The notes beneath the pieces are model-generated. The model was not told the DNA's origin. It did no database searches and worked only from the letters and a program-made list of their open reading frames with translations. The translations under genes were made by a program, and so were the position numbers. Below are positions 17,834-29,400 of a DNA stretch of 45,053 bases, in pieces (positions within the stretch are counted from its first letter, which is position 1; each line of letters starts with the position of its first letter). The stretch lies in assembly GCA_016710965.1 (NCBI GenBank), contig JADJTW010000037.1:1-45053 (forward strand), given 5' to 3'. The stretch comes from Flavobacteriales bacterium. Its GTDB lineage: Bacteria > Bacteroidota > Bacteroidia > Flavobacteriales_F > PHOS-HE28.

Positions 17834-19151
17834 CTATTCGATGATCAGCCGACGATGGAGCACGCTTCCATCCATGTCCAGCAGCAGGTGGTACAGGCCC
17901 ACAGGCAGATGCGCGAAGTCCAATGCCAACGCACCACTACCCCTGATCCGCCCCAAGTCACGGCTCCGACGGCCAAGCGCATCGCGAAGCGTTCCGCGCA
18001 GGCGAACGCTGTTGCCCGTGGTGTATAGGATGTTGACGCTGCCGTGGGCGGGATTCGGACCGATGGAGATCGAGAACTCTTCGCTGGTTCCGGATACGCC
18101 CACATCCGGGCAGACCACCGTGATATCGAGCCCGTTGCAATCCGAAGGCCCGTAGCAGCAGAGCTGGGGCACGTTGAAGTTCGCGGCTGGATCATAGTTG
18201 CAGGCGTCGATGTCCAAACAGCCGAACACGATCGCCGTTGCACAGGACCCATCATCGCAACCTGCAGCAGGGTCGTACTCAAGGAAGTACGGGTCCGTGC
18301 AACCGCATTGAGGGGGGTAAACCAGCAGGCCGTTGGCGGTTTCATCCGATGCGAGCAGGGTATCGCGCGCTACGATGCGAACCAGAGCGCCGCCGCATTC
18401 CAGCTCCACGTTCAGTTCAAGCGTCAGTTCGCCTGCGGTCGTGATCTGCGCCACCAGGATGCGGTTCTCCGCAGCAGGCCCTCTTCTTACCCGGAGTGGA
18501 GCAGCCCAAGCGGAAGTTGGTGCTCGTGAAGGCGCTCACAAGGATGCTGTCCTTGAAGGCCGCGCTGGGATCGTCGCCGTTCTGGATGAAGCTGGGAGGA
18601 AGCGCGGCACCTCCATTCAGCGGGACGAGCCCATCGCGCGAGGTGAGCGCGTAGCCCATCGCCGGCGTGCTGTTGATCAACAGGCCACCAGCGATCGCAG
18701 CGCTCCCTCCATCGTTATTGGCGCCGCCGACGATGGAGCCGTCGGGATCCAGCTCCTTTTCGATACCGAACCGTTGGTTGCTCGCAGCGCCCATGGAGAG
18801 CCAGCCGTCCAGCGCGGCTGTGCCCTCATCCAATGCGCCGTTGTTGACTTCGTGCCCGTAGTTCCGGCCGCGATCGAGGTGGTTGAAGAGGAGCGCGGTG
18901 CTTTGCACCACGAGCGGATGCCCGTCGCTGCCATAGATCGCGCGCAGCGCGCAATCGGGGCCGAGGTCGAGGAAGACGCGGTAGGTGCGCGATCCTTCGG
19001 CCAAGCCACCGCCGATGGTATCCGTTGCGTCGTTCGCGTCGCTTACATAGTAGGTCTCCACGATCATGTTCTCGATCTGCTGCGCATGCAGGAGTTGCGG
19101 CGTGGCAAAGGCCATCGGCAGGATGAACAGGAAATGGAGACGGGTTGTCAT
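17834..19151 (-). CDS. Paralogue of the shared-domain secreted protein with GCTDPxA-type repeats and a T9SS domain
   Basis: About 439 aa from the ATG at 19151 (MTTRLHFLFILPMAFATPQL, a signal peptide). The shared N-terminal domain reads IENMIVETYYVSDANDA, RTYRVFLDLGPDCALRAIYG, ALDGWLSMGAASNQRFG. A frame break near 18512 lies between FTSTN and AWAAPLRVRRG; in-frame paralogue similarity (ENRILVAQITTAG) resumes immediately. The C-terminal part has two units of the kind GCTDPYFLEYDPAAGCDDGSC, then a T9SS domain (SISIGPNPAHGSVNI to LHRRLIIE). It starts only 7 bases after the TonB receptor stop, so the two are very probably one operon. Function unknown; a surface-exposed partner of the receptor is a reasonable guess. 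Confidence 0.72.
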
Positions 19152-19158
19152 CGTTCGC

Positions 19159-22100
19159 TTATCGGATGGTATAGCCGATCGTAAGCACGTACTCCGTACC
19201 ATAGCGATAACTGTCGAAATCGAAGTCGTACCCGGAGTTGAACTTGTAGGACCGCTTGATTGGTGCGTTCAGAAGGTCACGCACACGGAAGGTCACGGCC
19301 CAGTGCTCGCCGAATCGCTTGTTCGCGGTGATGTCCACCAACTGCCGTGGCATTTCATAGGCCCGGATGCCAGTGGGGTCGAGCTCGGCGTTGGTCACGG
19401 CCAGCTTCGGTCCTTGCACGTTATAGGAAACGCTCAAGTTCGCCTTCAGGCTATCGAGCGCCCAGGTGAGCGTACTGTTCACGATGTAGGGTGCCTGGCC
19501 GAACATCGGTGTGCTGTAGTCCACGCGCTGGCCATCGAGCACGGTGTACAGTTCGGACCGGGACTCCATGATGGTGATGTTGCCCCTCCACTCAAGGCTT
19601 TGAAGGAGCTTGAACTTGCCTTCGACCTCCAGGCCGACTACGGTGCTGTGGTCCGCATTGCGCCAGGTGAATCCGCCTGCTGCCGTGCGCAGCAGTTCGA
19701 TGTGGTTGGTGAACTGCTTGTAGAAGCCGCTCAGGGATGCATTGTTCCCGTTCGTGAAGAAGTGCTCGAAGCGCAGGTCGTAATTGTCCACGAGGGTCAT
19801 CTTCAGGTCCGGGTTGCCGAAGACCGGTGCTTGCAACAGGTAATCGTAGTACTGCACCACGCTGAACTCGCGGAAGCTGGGGCGGCCGAGCGATCGGAAG
19901 TAGCCCAGGCGCAGGTTGGTGGGCCGGTTCTCCACCTCGCGCAGCTTGTGGATGAGGTTGATGCTGGGCAGCACATCCCAACGTTCGATGCCACCCGGCA
20001 CGGCGGGCTTCGGCTCCGGCGAGCCGGCACCGTTGATGGACAGGTCGCCTACTGTGCCGCGGACGGGATCGTCCGGTGCGATCCCTTCATCGTGGAAGCG
20101 ACGGATGTCGCTGAGCAGATCGGTGTGTTCCATGCGCAGGCCGCCCGCCAGTCGCAGCTTCTCCGTTACGGCGAAGTCGGTCATCAGGTAGCCGGCCATC
20201 ACGTTCATGATCCCGATGTCGTTGTCCTTGAAGGAACCGAAGGGCGCGTAGCGCGAGGTGAAGCGGCCATCGGCCCGCATTCCGAAGCGGCCCGGCTCGT
20301 CCCATTGCGTGGGGCCGGGAGCATCTAGCACCACATAGTACTTCTGGTCGTTGGTGCGCTCGTTCCAGCGGTATGCACCACCGAACTTCAGTTTGCGCGG
20401 ACGCTTCACATCATCTCCCAGTGGGAACTCGAGGCCCAAGCGCGCATCGAGCATTTGCTCGCTGAGGAAGCGATAGATGCGGCCCGGTGGGGTCAGCGCG
20501 CCATCCACATCGGTGATGGGCTGGCCTTCCGGCGGCATCACGTACTGGACGGTCTTCATGTCCAGCACATCGCGATCGCCGGTGGAGTAGGAGATGTCCG
20601 GGGTAACGGTGAGGTTGAAAGCCGGGATCAAGTGCTTGCTGGCGTACTGCACCGTCCACAACCTGCGCTGTTCCCAGAACTGGTCCTCGCTCACGAAGGT
20701 GGCGCCGCTGATGGTGGGGTCGAGGAAGACGAGGTAGCGCGCGTTGTTCTGGCCGAGCACGTTGCCCATGGCCATGAGCGAGAAGGAGTTGTTGCGATCG
20801 AGCTTGAAGGAGAGGTTGCCGAGCGCGTTCCATCCGTTGCTCACCTGGCTGATCCGTTGCTCGCCCTTGCGATTGAAGGTGTCCCCCGGGTTCTCGTCGT
20901 CAACTCGTTCGATGGTGCGCCCGATGGTGGAAGCACCGTCGTACTGGGTATCGGCGCTGTAACGCATGCCCGCAAGGAAGCCGAGCTGCTTGGGCGTCTT
21001 GCTCTTCCTGAACAGGTCCAGTTGGTTGCCGATGGAAAAGGCCATGTTGTAGTTGGGGTCGCCCATGGCCGAGCCCACGCGCCAGCGCGAGTTGTCCCAC
21101 AGGCCATTGAGGCGCGCGACCTCGCCGTTCACGGTGGGCGAGAAGTAGGCGAGGTTGTATGCGTTGTTATAGGCGTTCACCGCGCCTTGGACAGCCGTGG
21201 CATTGTAGAGCAGCGCCGGAGCGAGCAGCCCCAATTCTGTTAGCGCAAGGTGCTGCAACGTGTTGTTCGTGCTCATCGCCGTAGCTGAGAAGCCCGGCGT
21301 GTTCGCATTGATCCCATAGCTGGCCAGGTAGCTGCTCAAGCCCAGTAATCCCAGTTGTTGATAGAGGTTCGGATCGACGAAGGAGGGGTAGTCTTCCACG
21401 TTCTCCGGTACGCCATCGGGTATGGCGCGCATGCCATCATCGCGGCCCCATCGGTCAGTGCTGCTGGCGCCGACGCTCACGATCTCCCTACCCGTACTAT
21501 TGGCATTGTAGCCCACGCTGGTGCTCACTGTCACTTGCAGGCGGTCGGGGTAGTCGCTCGTGTTCATGCTCAGGAAGGCACCGCTCCAGTCGCCGGGCAG
21601 GTCCGGTGTGGCAGCCTTCGCGATGATGATATTGTCCATGAGGCCCGTCGGGAAGAGGTCGAGCCGCAGGTTGTTTGTGAAGGGGTCCAGTGTCGGTACG
21701 CGACCGTTGTTGATGGTGGTGACGAGGTATCGGTCGGCCAGTCCACGCACCGTGACGAAGGCACCAACCGTGCTTACACCGCTGATGCGTTTCACGGCGG
21801 CGGCGGCATCGGGATCACCGGTGAGGAGCATGGCATCCCGAGAGATGCTGTTCAACGCACCGGGGGCGTTCATCTGCATGTGGTCCAGGTAACCATCGGA
21901 GCGTTTGTTGGCCTTTCCCTCCACTTCGAATTCGCCTAGCGCCACCGGCTGGGAACCGAGTACGACATCCACCACAAGCACTTCATTGTTCCGCGGGTTC
22001 ACGGTGACCTCCTTCGGCTCATAGCCAACGAAACGGAACACGAGGATGGCAGGGGTGGCGGAAGCGATGGCCAGCGAATAGCGACCGTCCAGGTCGGTGG

Positions 22101-22251
22101 TGACGCCCACGCCGGGATCGCTCTTGAGCACCACCGCCGCGCCGATCAGCGTCTCGCCTTTGTTGTCGCTCACTGTTCCGCGCACGGTGCCCTGAGCCTG
22201 TGCGACGCAAGCGCAGAACAACATCAGCATAAGCAAGAGGGGACCGCGCAT
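19159..22251 (-). CDS. TonB-dependent outer-membrane receptor with CarboxypepD_reg-like domain
   Basis: This intact protein is 1,030 aa from the ATG at 22251 (MRGPLLLMLMLFCACVAQAQ, a signal peptide). Residues 20-105 are a carboxypeptidase-regulatory-like beta sandwich (VRGTVSDNKGETLIGAAVVL, LDGRYSLAI, FRFVGYEPKEVTV). The plug follows at about 120-240 (AAAAVKRISGVSTVGAFVTV, RGLADRYLVTTINNGRVP, LFPTGLMDNIIIAKAATPD). The remainder is a 22-strand-type beta-barrel ending EYVLTIGYTIR. Such receptors import large ligands with energy from TonB-ExbBD. No SusD partner is adjacent, so this is not a classic Sus pair. Instead it is followed by a run of secreted paralogues and a beta-helix protein on the same strand. 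The ligand cannot be read from sequence. Confidence 0.92.
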   Translation of the reverse strand: MRGPLLLMLMLFCACVAQAQGTVRGTVSDNKGETLIGAAVVLKSDPGVGVTTDLDGRYSLAIASATPAILVFRFVGYEPKEVTVNPRNNEVLVVDVVLGSQPVALGEFEVEGKANKRSDGYLDHMQMNAPGALNSISRDAMLLTGDPDAAAAVKRISGVSTVGAFVTVRGLADRYLVTTINNGRVPTLDPFTNNLRLDLFPTGLMDNIIIAKAATPDLPGDWSGAFLSMNTSDYPDRLQVTVSTSVGYNANSTGREIVSVGASSTDRWGRDDGMRAIPDGVPENVEDYPSFVDPNLYQQLGLLGLSSYLASYGINANTPGFSATAMSTNNTLQHLALTELGLLAPALLYNATAVQGAVNAYNNAYNLAYFSPTVNGEVARLNGLWDNSRWRVGSAMGDPNYNMAFSIGNQLDLFRKSKTPKQLGFLAGMRYSADTQYDGASTIGRTIERVDDENPGDTFNRKGEQRISQVSNGWNALGNLSFKLDRNNSFSLMAMGNVLGQNNARYLVFLDPTISGATFVSEDQFWEQRRLWTVQYASKHLIPAFNLTVTPDISYSTGDRDVLDMKTVQYVMPPEGQPITDVDGALTPPGRIYRFLSEQMLDARLGLEFPLGDDVKRPRKLKFGGAYRWNERTNDQKYYVVLDAPGPTQWDEPGRFGMRADGRFTSRYAPFGSFKDNDIGIMNVMAGYLMTDFAVTEKLRLAGGLRMEHTDLLSDIRRFHDEGIAPDDPVRGTVGDLSINGAGSPEPKPAVPGGIERWDVLPSINLIHKLREVENRPTNLRLGYFRSLGRPSFREFSVVQYYDYLLQAPVFGNPDLKMTLVDNYDLRFEHFFTNGNNASLSGFYKQFTNHIELLRTAAGGFTWRNADHSTVVGLEVEGKFKLLQSLEWRGNITIMESRSELYTVLDGQRVDYSTPMFGQAPYIVNSTLTWALDSLKANLSVSYNVQGPKLAVTNAELDPTGIRAYEMPRQLVDITANKRFGEHWAVTFRVRDLLNAPIKRSYKFNSGYDFDFDSYRYGTEYVLTIGYTIR

Positions 22252-22390
22252 CGGTGAGGCCGCGAAGGTTCGACAGCACCTTTGCGGCCGTGTTAGGTCG
22301 GCATGACCAATGATCTAGATGTTCGGTGCATGTGCGATCCCCAGGTTATGCGGCCGGTCAAAAGGCATTATGCGATCGGTTGGAATGAAG

Positions 22391-22412
22391 AAAGCCGCCC
22401 GTAGGCGGCCTT
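22391..22412 (-). terminator. Rho-independent terminator after the giant surface protein gene
   Basis: A GC-rich stem (GCCGCC at 22394-22399, GGCGGC at 22404-22409) with a 4-base loop is followed on the minus strand by TTTCTTCATT. It lies about 30 bases past the TAA stop at 22440 and isolates the giant gene from the TonB receptor gene downstream on the same strand. Confidence 0.8.
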
Positions 22413-22437
22413 CCTCTTTGATATGGTCGTTCGTTGC

Positions 22438-23405
22438 GCTTACGGCTGTATCACCAATCGCTCGCTGTAGATGCGTTCGCCAGTGGTGATCGTTACCTGG
22501 TACATGCCTGCGGCGATGGTGCCGTTCAGTTCGAGCGTGGTGCTGAGGAACCCGTCGTTCACCGCGATGGTGCTCGCGCTCACACGCTTGCCGAAGAGGT
22601 CATGCATCTCGATGCTCACGGTGCTCACGCCTTCTTCGATGGCACTGAGGTTGATCATCAGCTGGTCGCCACGGTTGGGGTTGGGGTAGAGACTAAGCTC
22701 AGGCGCACTGCTCATGGTTGTTCCGCTCTCTTCCAGCAGGAACTCCTGGTTGCATCCTGCGGTGTACAGGTCGCACACCTTGCCCCAAGAGGTACAGATC
22801 GGTGTAAGGGTCGGTGCCGTTGCACCAGGTAGCGCCGCCGTCGAAGCTGGCACGCACCTCCACTTCGTACATGGCGCAGGGCTGAAGTACCGCACCACTT
22901 GGCAAGGGCGAACCCACCACGTTGGCCATGTTCAGGTAGGTCCAGGGATTGCTGCCCACACCGTTCTTCACGATCAGCACGCCCTCGGTGGGTATGCGGA
23001 AGCGGAACTGGTACTTGTTCGCGTTCTGCATCCGCAGCTGGGAGTGAATCGGCTCTTGGGTTTGGCGAAGACCAGGTTCTGCTGGCCGTTGCCCAAGGAT
23101 TTGGTCTGTCCGCAGGTGAGGTGGCTGTTGTTCACCTCATCCTGCAAGCTGGTGCTCGGGCATTGTCCGGCGGTGTTATCGATCTTCATGCGGCAGGCAG
23201 GGCCCCACGAGCGCCATATACCTGGGCTGATGCGAGTGCGTACACGCACATTGTACAGGCGGCCTTCCACCAAGGTGGGCAGGCTGGCCATGTTGACCTG
23301 GTTGCTGGTGCCTCCGTTCGCCGACGGATACACCAGGCTGAGCGTGCCGTTGGGATCGTAGAACCAGAACTGGTACACGTTGCCGCTGGTGTTGTTGGGC
23401 GTGTT
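22438..23405 (-). repeat. Dispersed C-terminal cassette, copy B
   Basis: Nearly identical over about 970 bases to copy A (1951-2925). The two single-base differences that break frame (near 22795 and 23030) are obvious on comparison with copy A, which is intact. The boundary upstream is gradual: similarity continues at protein level (DRLI..SCD, GGGYILRT-type motifs) after DNA identity drops. Confidence 0.85.
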
Positions 23406-26400
23406 GTCGGCGGTGAGCCTGTCGTTGCACGAACCGTACACACCACGCCGCAATTGCAATTGATCGCAGCTGGCGGTGATCAGGCGATCATTGCCCATGG
23501 GCAGGCAGAAGCTGCCGTTGTTGGCGATTTGGCTGGTGAAGCCGCTGTGGAAGTTGTTCCGGTTGTCGATGACGCGGCGGCCGGGCGCTGTAGTGCGCAG
23601 GATATACCCACCACCGGTGATGCCATCGCCGCCATCGTCCGTGACCTTGAGGTAGAAGCAGCCGTCGGTGAGGCAGATGCTTTCATTGAACACGCCCGCC
23701 TGGTATAGTTGGCCACCACTGGCTACGAGCATGTTGGTTCCTTGGGCACGGACTTCCCACAAGGTGGTGCTTACGCCGTCAGTGGTGATCTCGAGATCCA
23801 GTTCATTGGTGGTGCATCCGCCGCCGATGGGTGTGCCGGCGCACAGGCAATTGGCACCGACAAGGTCATTCTCGGTATTCGCGTTACCATCGTCGCATGC
23901 AGTTCCCGGTTCCGGATTTCCGCATCCGCAAGATCCAGGCGCTGTCTTGTTCGGGTCCGCTGGGCAACCGTCGTTGCAGTCTGAGGTACCGTCGCTATCG
24001 GTGTCAACATCGCTCACGCCGCAGCCGCAGTTGCCGGGTGCGGTCTTGTTGGGGTCCTCCGGACAGCCGTCCTGCGCGTCGCAGGTCCCATCGCTGTCCA
24101 TGTCTTGGAAGATATGGGACACACCGGTGATCGGGTCGCAACTATCCAGTGTGCAAGGATCTCCGTCGTCTGGATCGATCGGGGTGTGCATCACACCGAG
24201 GATCGGATCGCAACTGTCGATGGTGCAGGCATTGTCGTCATCCGTGCTCACGGGCGTTCCAGCGCAATCGCAGTTGGCCTGGTAAACGTCGTCGACGGTG
24301 CATGCGCTGTTGTCGTCGCAAGGTGTGCCGGGCAATGCGGGCCCGCCGGGTTCTCCGAGGCAGTCATTGTCCAACAAGGTGCCTGCGCAGAGACAGTTCG
24401 CGCCGATCACGTCGTTGATGGTGTTGTTGTCACCATCGTCGCACGTGGCACCGGGTTCCGGATTCCCGCAGCCGCAATTGCCGGGCGCGGTCTTGTCCGG
24501 ATCGTTGGGACAGCCGTCCTGCGCGTCGCAGGTCCCATCGCTGTCCATGTCTTGGAAGATGTTGGAGACCCCGGTGATCGGATCGCAACTATCCAGTGTG
24601 CAAGGATTACCGTCATCAGGATCCACGGGCGTGTGGATAACACCGAGGATCGGATCGCAACTGTCGATGGTGCAGGCATCGTCGTCATCCGTGTTCACCG
24701 GTGTGCCAGCGCAATCGCAGTTGGCCTGGTAAACGTCGTCGACGGTGCATGCGCTGTTGTCGTCGCATGGTGTGCCGGGCAATGCGGGTCCGCCGGGTTC
24801 TCCGAGGCAGTCATTGTCCAGCAAGGTGCCTGCGCATGTGCAATCGGGTTGGATGATGTCATCGATCGTAGCATTGTTGTTGTCGTTGCATGGCGTGCCA
24901 GGCTCCGGTCCACCGGGGCAGAGGTCCTGGGCATCACAGGTGCCATCCCCGTCGTTGTCGGTGAACACACCCGCACATGTGCAATCCAACTGGATCACAT
25001 CACTGGTGGTGCAGGCATCGCCGTCATCGCAGGGCGAACCGAAATTCGCTTGCAGGTCCTCGCAATCCCAGCTGGTAGTGGGAGTGCCCAGGCATTCGCA
25101 ATTCGCCGTCACCACATCACCTGTAGTGGTGGGATCCCCATCGTCGCAGGTCGTTCCCGGCTCGGGCTCCCCGCATCCGCATACACCGGGCGCGATCTTG
25201 TTCGGATCGTTCGGGCAGCCGTCCGTTGCATCGCAGATGCCATCGCCATCGCCATCGGGTAGTGGTGTGAAGGTGCAGACATTGCCATCGCACTCGTCCA
25301 GGGTGCATGGGTCATTGTCGTCGCAATCACCGTTCACTATGCAGTTCACGGTGGTGCCGACGCATTGGCAATTGGCCCCGATCACATCATTGATCGTAAG
25401 CGGATCATTGTCGTCGCACGGCGTTCCGGGCTCGGGTCCTCCGGCGCACAGGTCGAGGCCGTTGCAGGTGCCATCGCCATCATCATCGTAGCACTTCAGC
25501 TGGTAGCTCACCCCGCAGAACGAGGGACTGTACAACTCGATGTAGTAGGTGCCGGCAGCCGCCGAGGCCAGGGTGGTGGTGTCAAGCGCGGGTGTGGAGT
25601 TGCCTCCGACCAGCACTGATGAGTTCGTCAGCTGGACGGTGCCGTTGATGTTACGGATGTACACGCTCATGGTGCCAGCGGCACCTGCCCGTTCGGCCAG
25701 GGTGTATACGTTGATTGGACCGCCCGGATGGACGATCCGGAAGTAGTCGTTGCCGTTGTCGTTGTAAAACGCGAGTCGGCCGAAGGCGGGCGCGGCGTTC
25801 AGATCGATATTCATGGCCTGCGCGGTGCTCTGGTTAGGCTCCGTGTCATCAGCGAAGAGCGGCGCGATCATGGTGTAGTTGAAGCGGTAGGAGACCCCGC
25901 AGACCGAAGGACTGTACGGCTCCAGGTAGTACACGTTCTCCGTACCGATGCAGCTGTAGGTGACCACGTTGGAGGCAGGTACACCATTGGCTCCCACGTT
26001 CACGGTCCACTGCTGCAGCACCGTACCGTTATGGTTCCTTAGGTAGAAGGACATGGTTCCAGGCGTGCCACCAACGTGCTCGGCCAGGAGGTTCACGCTC
26101 AACACCCCGTCGTTGGGCGGTTGGATCCTGAAGTAGTCGTAGTTGTTGTCGTTGTAGAAGTCCAGGTGTCCGTCATAGTCCGTGTTCGCATTGGCCACCA
26201 ACGCCTGCGCGGTGCTCTGGTTCGGCTCGGTGTCATCAGCGAAAAGCGGCGCGATCATGGTGTAGTTGAAGCGGTAGGAGACACCGCAGACCGAAGGACT
26301 GTAAGGCTCCAGGTAGTACACGTTCTCCGTACCGATGCAGCTATAGGTGACCACGTTGGACGCAGGCACACCATTGGCTCCCACGTTCACGGTCCATAGC

Positions 26401-29400
26401 TGTAACGTCGTACCGTTATGGTTCCTCAAGTAGAAGGACATGGTTCCCGGCGTGGCACCAGCGTTCTCGGCCAGGATCGTCACGCTCAACACCCCGTCGT
26501 TGGGGACCTGAATGCGGAAGTAGTCGTAGTTGTTGTCGTTGTAGAAGTCCAGGTGCCCGTCATAATCCGTGTTCGCATTGGCAAGCAGCGCTTGCGCGGT
26601 GCTCTGGTTCGGCTCCGTGTCATCAGCAAAGAGCGGTGCGATCATGGTGTAGTTGAGACGGTAGGAGACTCCGCAGACCGAAGGAGCATACACCTCCAGG
26701 TAGTACACGTTCTCCGTACCGATGCAGCTGTAGGTGACCACGTTGGATGCAGGCACACCATTGGCTCCCACGTTCACGGTCCATAGCTGTAACGTCGTAC
26801 CGTTATGGTTCCTCAAGTAGAAGGACATGGTTCCCGGCGTGGCACCAGCGTGCTCGGCCAGGAGGCTCACGCTCAACACCCCGTCATTGGGCGCTTGGAT
26901 CCGGAAGTAGTCGTAGTTGTTGTCATAATCGAAACTCAAGTGCCCATCTGTGTCCATGCCCGCAGTTGCGAGCTGGGCAGCGGAAGTGCTTTGATTGGGT
27001 TCAACATCGTTGCCGAATGCCGGTGGGGTTACGGTGTAGCTGACCCTATACGATGTGAGGCAGGTGATTGAGCTGATGCGCAAATAGTAGGCAGCGGTAT
27101 TGCCTGTGCAGGTCCTGCTGAATACGGTGCTCAACGGAATGGAACCAGCACCCACGGGCGCGGTCCAGGTCTGAATGACGGTGCCGCCACTGTTGAGCAG
27201 CTGTATGGTGACGGTCGCGGTCGTCCCTGGTCCGGCGTGCTCGGCCTCAATGAGGACGTTCAGTATCCCTTGGCCCGAGGTGTTCACGCGGTATAGGTCG
27301 AGATTGTCGCTGGAGAAATTCAAGTGGCCTTGCGCGGTCTGTGTCTCTGGCAAGATCAGGGCCTGGGCCGTGGTGTTGTTCGGCTCAGTGTCGGTGGTGA
27401 ACGCCGGAGGCGTCAAGGTCCACTTCATCTTGTAGGAAGTGCCGCAGGTGGTCGTGGACAAGCGGAGATCATAGTTCGTACCACCCGTGCGACAGGTGAT
27501 GCTCACCGTCGTGGTCACGGGCACACCGTTCGGTCCTATGGGAATGTTCCAGGTCTGCAGCGTGGTGACACCGCTGAGCATGACCAATTGGATGTTCCCC
27601 GGAGTTGCTCCTGTGTGCTCGGCCTGCACCTCGATGTTCACCATGCCGTTCGCCGAAGGCACGATGCGGTAGAAGTCGTAAGTGCTCTCCGCATCGAACT
27701 GGAGGTGGCCCTCGGTGTAGGTGCTGTGGGCCAGCGGCGTGCCCGGCGCAGCGTTGTTCGGTTCAACGTCCGTTGCGAAGAAGGGCGCCGTCATGGTGTA
27801 ATTGAAGCGGTAGGAAACTCCACAGGTGGTAGCCGAGAGGCGTACGTTGTAGGGGCTCACGATGCTTCGGCAGGGAGTGCTAACCGTAGTGGTCGTGGGT
27901 ATGCCATTGGCGCCCACAGGAATGCTCCAGAACTGGATGGTGGCGCCGGTGCTGGACAGCAGCCTCAGCTTCATGGTGCCGGTTGTGGCGCCCACATGTT
28001 CGGCCTCTACTTCGAAGGTCATCACGCCATTGCTCGGTGGAACAATGTTGAAGTGATCCATCGCGTCGCCATCGAATTGCACATGACCTTCCGTGTAGGT
28101 TTCGTGGGCCAGCGGCGTACCCGGTGTGGTATTGTTCGGCTCCAGGTCGTTCGCGAAGTGCGGCGCGGCCATCATGTACTTCCAGCGGTAGGAAACACCA
28201 CAGGTGGCGGCTGAGAGCCGCACATCATAGCCGATGATGCTTCGGCAGGTGATGCTCATGGTGCTTGTGATCGGTGTGCTGTTGGCACCCACTTGAACGC
28301 TCCATGTTCCCACGACCGCCCCGGTGGTGCTGAGCAGATCAAGGGTCATCGTTCCGTTCGTTGCGCCCACGTGCTCGGCCTGCACTTCGAAGGTCATCAC
28401 ACCGTTCGTCGGAGGGAGAATGCGATAGTGGTCGTAGGTATCCCCGTCGAACTGCACCTGGCCTTCCGTGTAGGTGTCATGTGCCAGGGGTGAACCCGGG
28501 GTGTTGTTATTCGGCTCAGCGTCGGTCGCGAAGAGCGGCGCGGTCATGGTGTACTTGAACTTGTACGACGTTCCGCATGTGGCCGAAGAGAGCCGCACAT
28601 CATAACCGGCGATGCTCCGGCAGGTGATGCTCATGGTGCTTGTGATCGGTGTGCTGCTGGCACCGACCGGAACGTTCCATGTGCCCACGACCGCACCGGT
28701 GGTGCTGAGCAGATCGAGGGTCATAGTGCCGTTCGTCGCGCCTACATGTTCGGCTTGCACTTCGAAGGACATCACACCATTGGTCGGTGGAAGGATGCGG
28801 TAGATGTCGTTGGCATTCTCCCCATCGAATTGGAGATGTCCTTCCTGATAGGTGTCATGGGCCAGGGACAAGCCTGGCTGCGTGTTGTTGGGCTCCGTAT
28901 CGCTGGCGAACAATGGAGTGGTCACCGTGTACTTGAAACGGTAGGAGGTGCCGCACGCAGCGGAATTGATCCGAATGTGATAGGTGCTCACCGTGCTTCT
29001 ACAGGTGATGCTGGCATTGGTGGTGACCGGTACTCCGTTGGCGCCTACTGCGGTGGACCAGGTCTGAATCACGGTGCCGCCGTTGGAGAGCAACGCGACG
29101 GCCATGGTGCCGGGTGTTGCGCCGGCGTGCTCCGCCTGGATCTCCAGGTTCAACACGCCGTTGCTTGGTAGCGTGATGCTGTAGTAGTCATAGGTGGTTT
29201 CCAGATCGAAGTTGTTCCGGCCATCGCGATCAGTGTTGTACGCCACCGGTGTTGCATTCACACCCACACCATCGTTGGGTTCGGGATCGTTCCCGAAGAC
29301 CGGATCGAGGATCGTGTACGAGAGTGCGTAGTTGGTGCAGACCGTGGTGCTGGGGTTATCCACCGCGATGCGGTAGGACGTGATGCCCCTGCAAGGGAAA

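Noticed and set aside
19159..22251. SusCD pair
   Set aside because: The receptor is SusC-like in its N-terminal domain, but no SusD-like lipoprotein (lipobox plus TPR) is adjacent.
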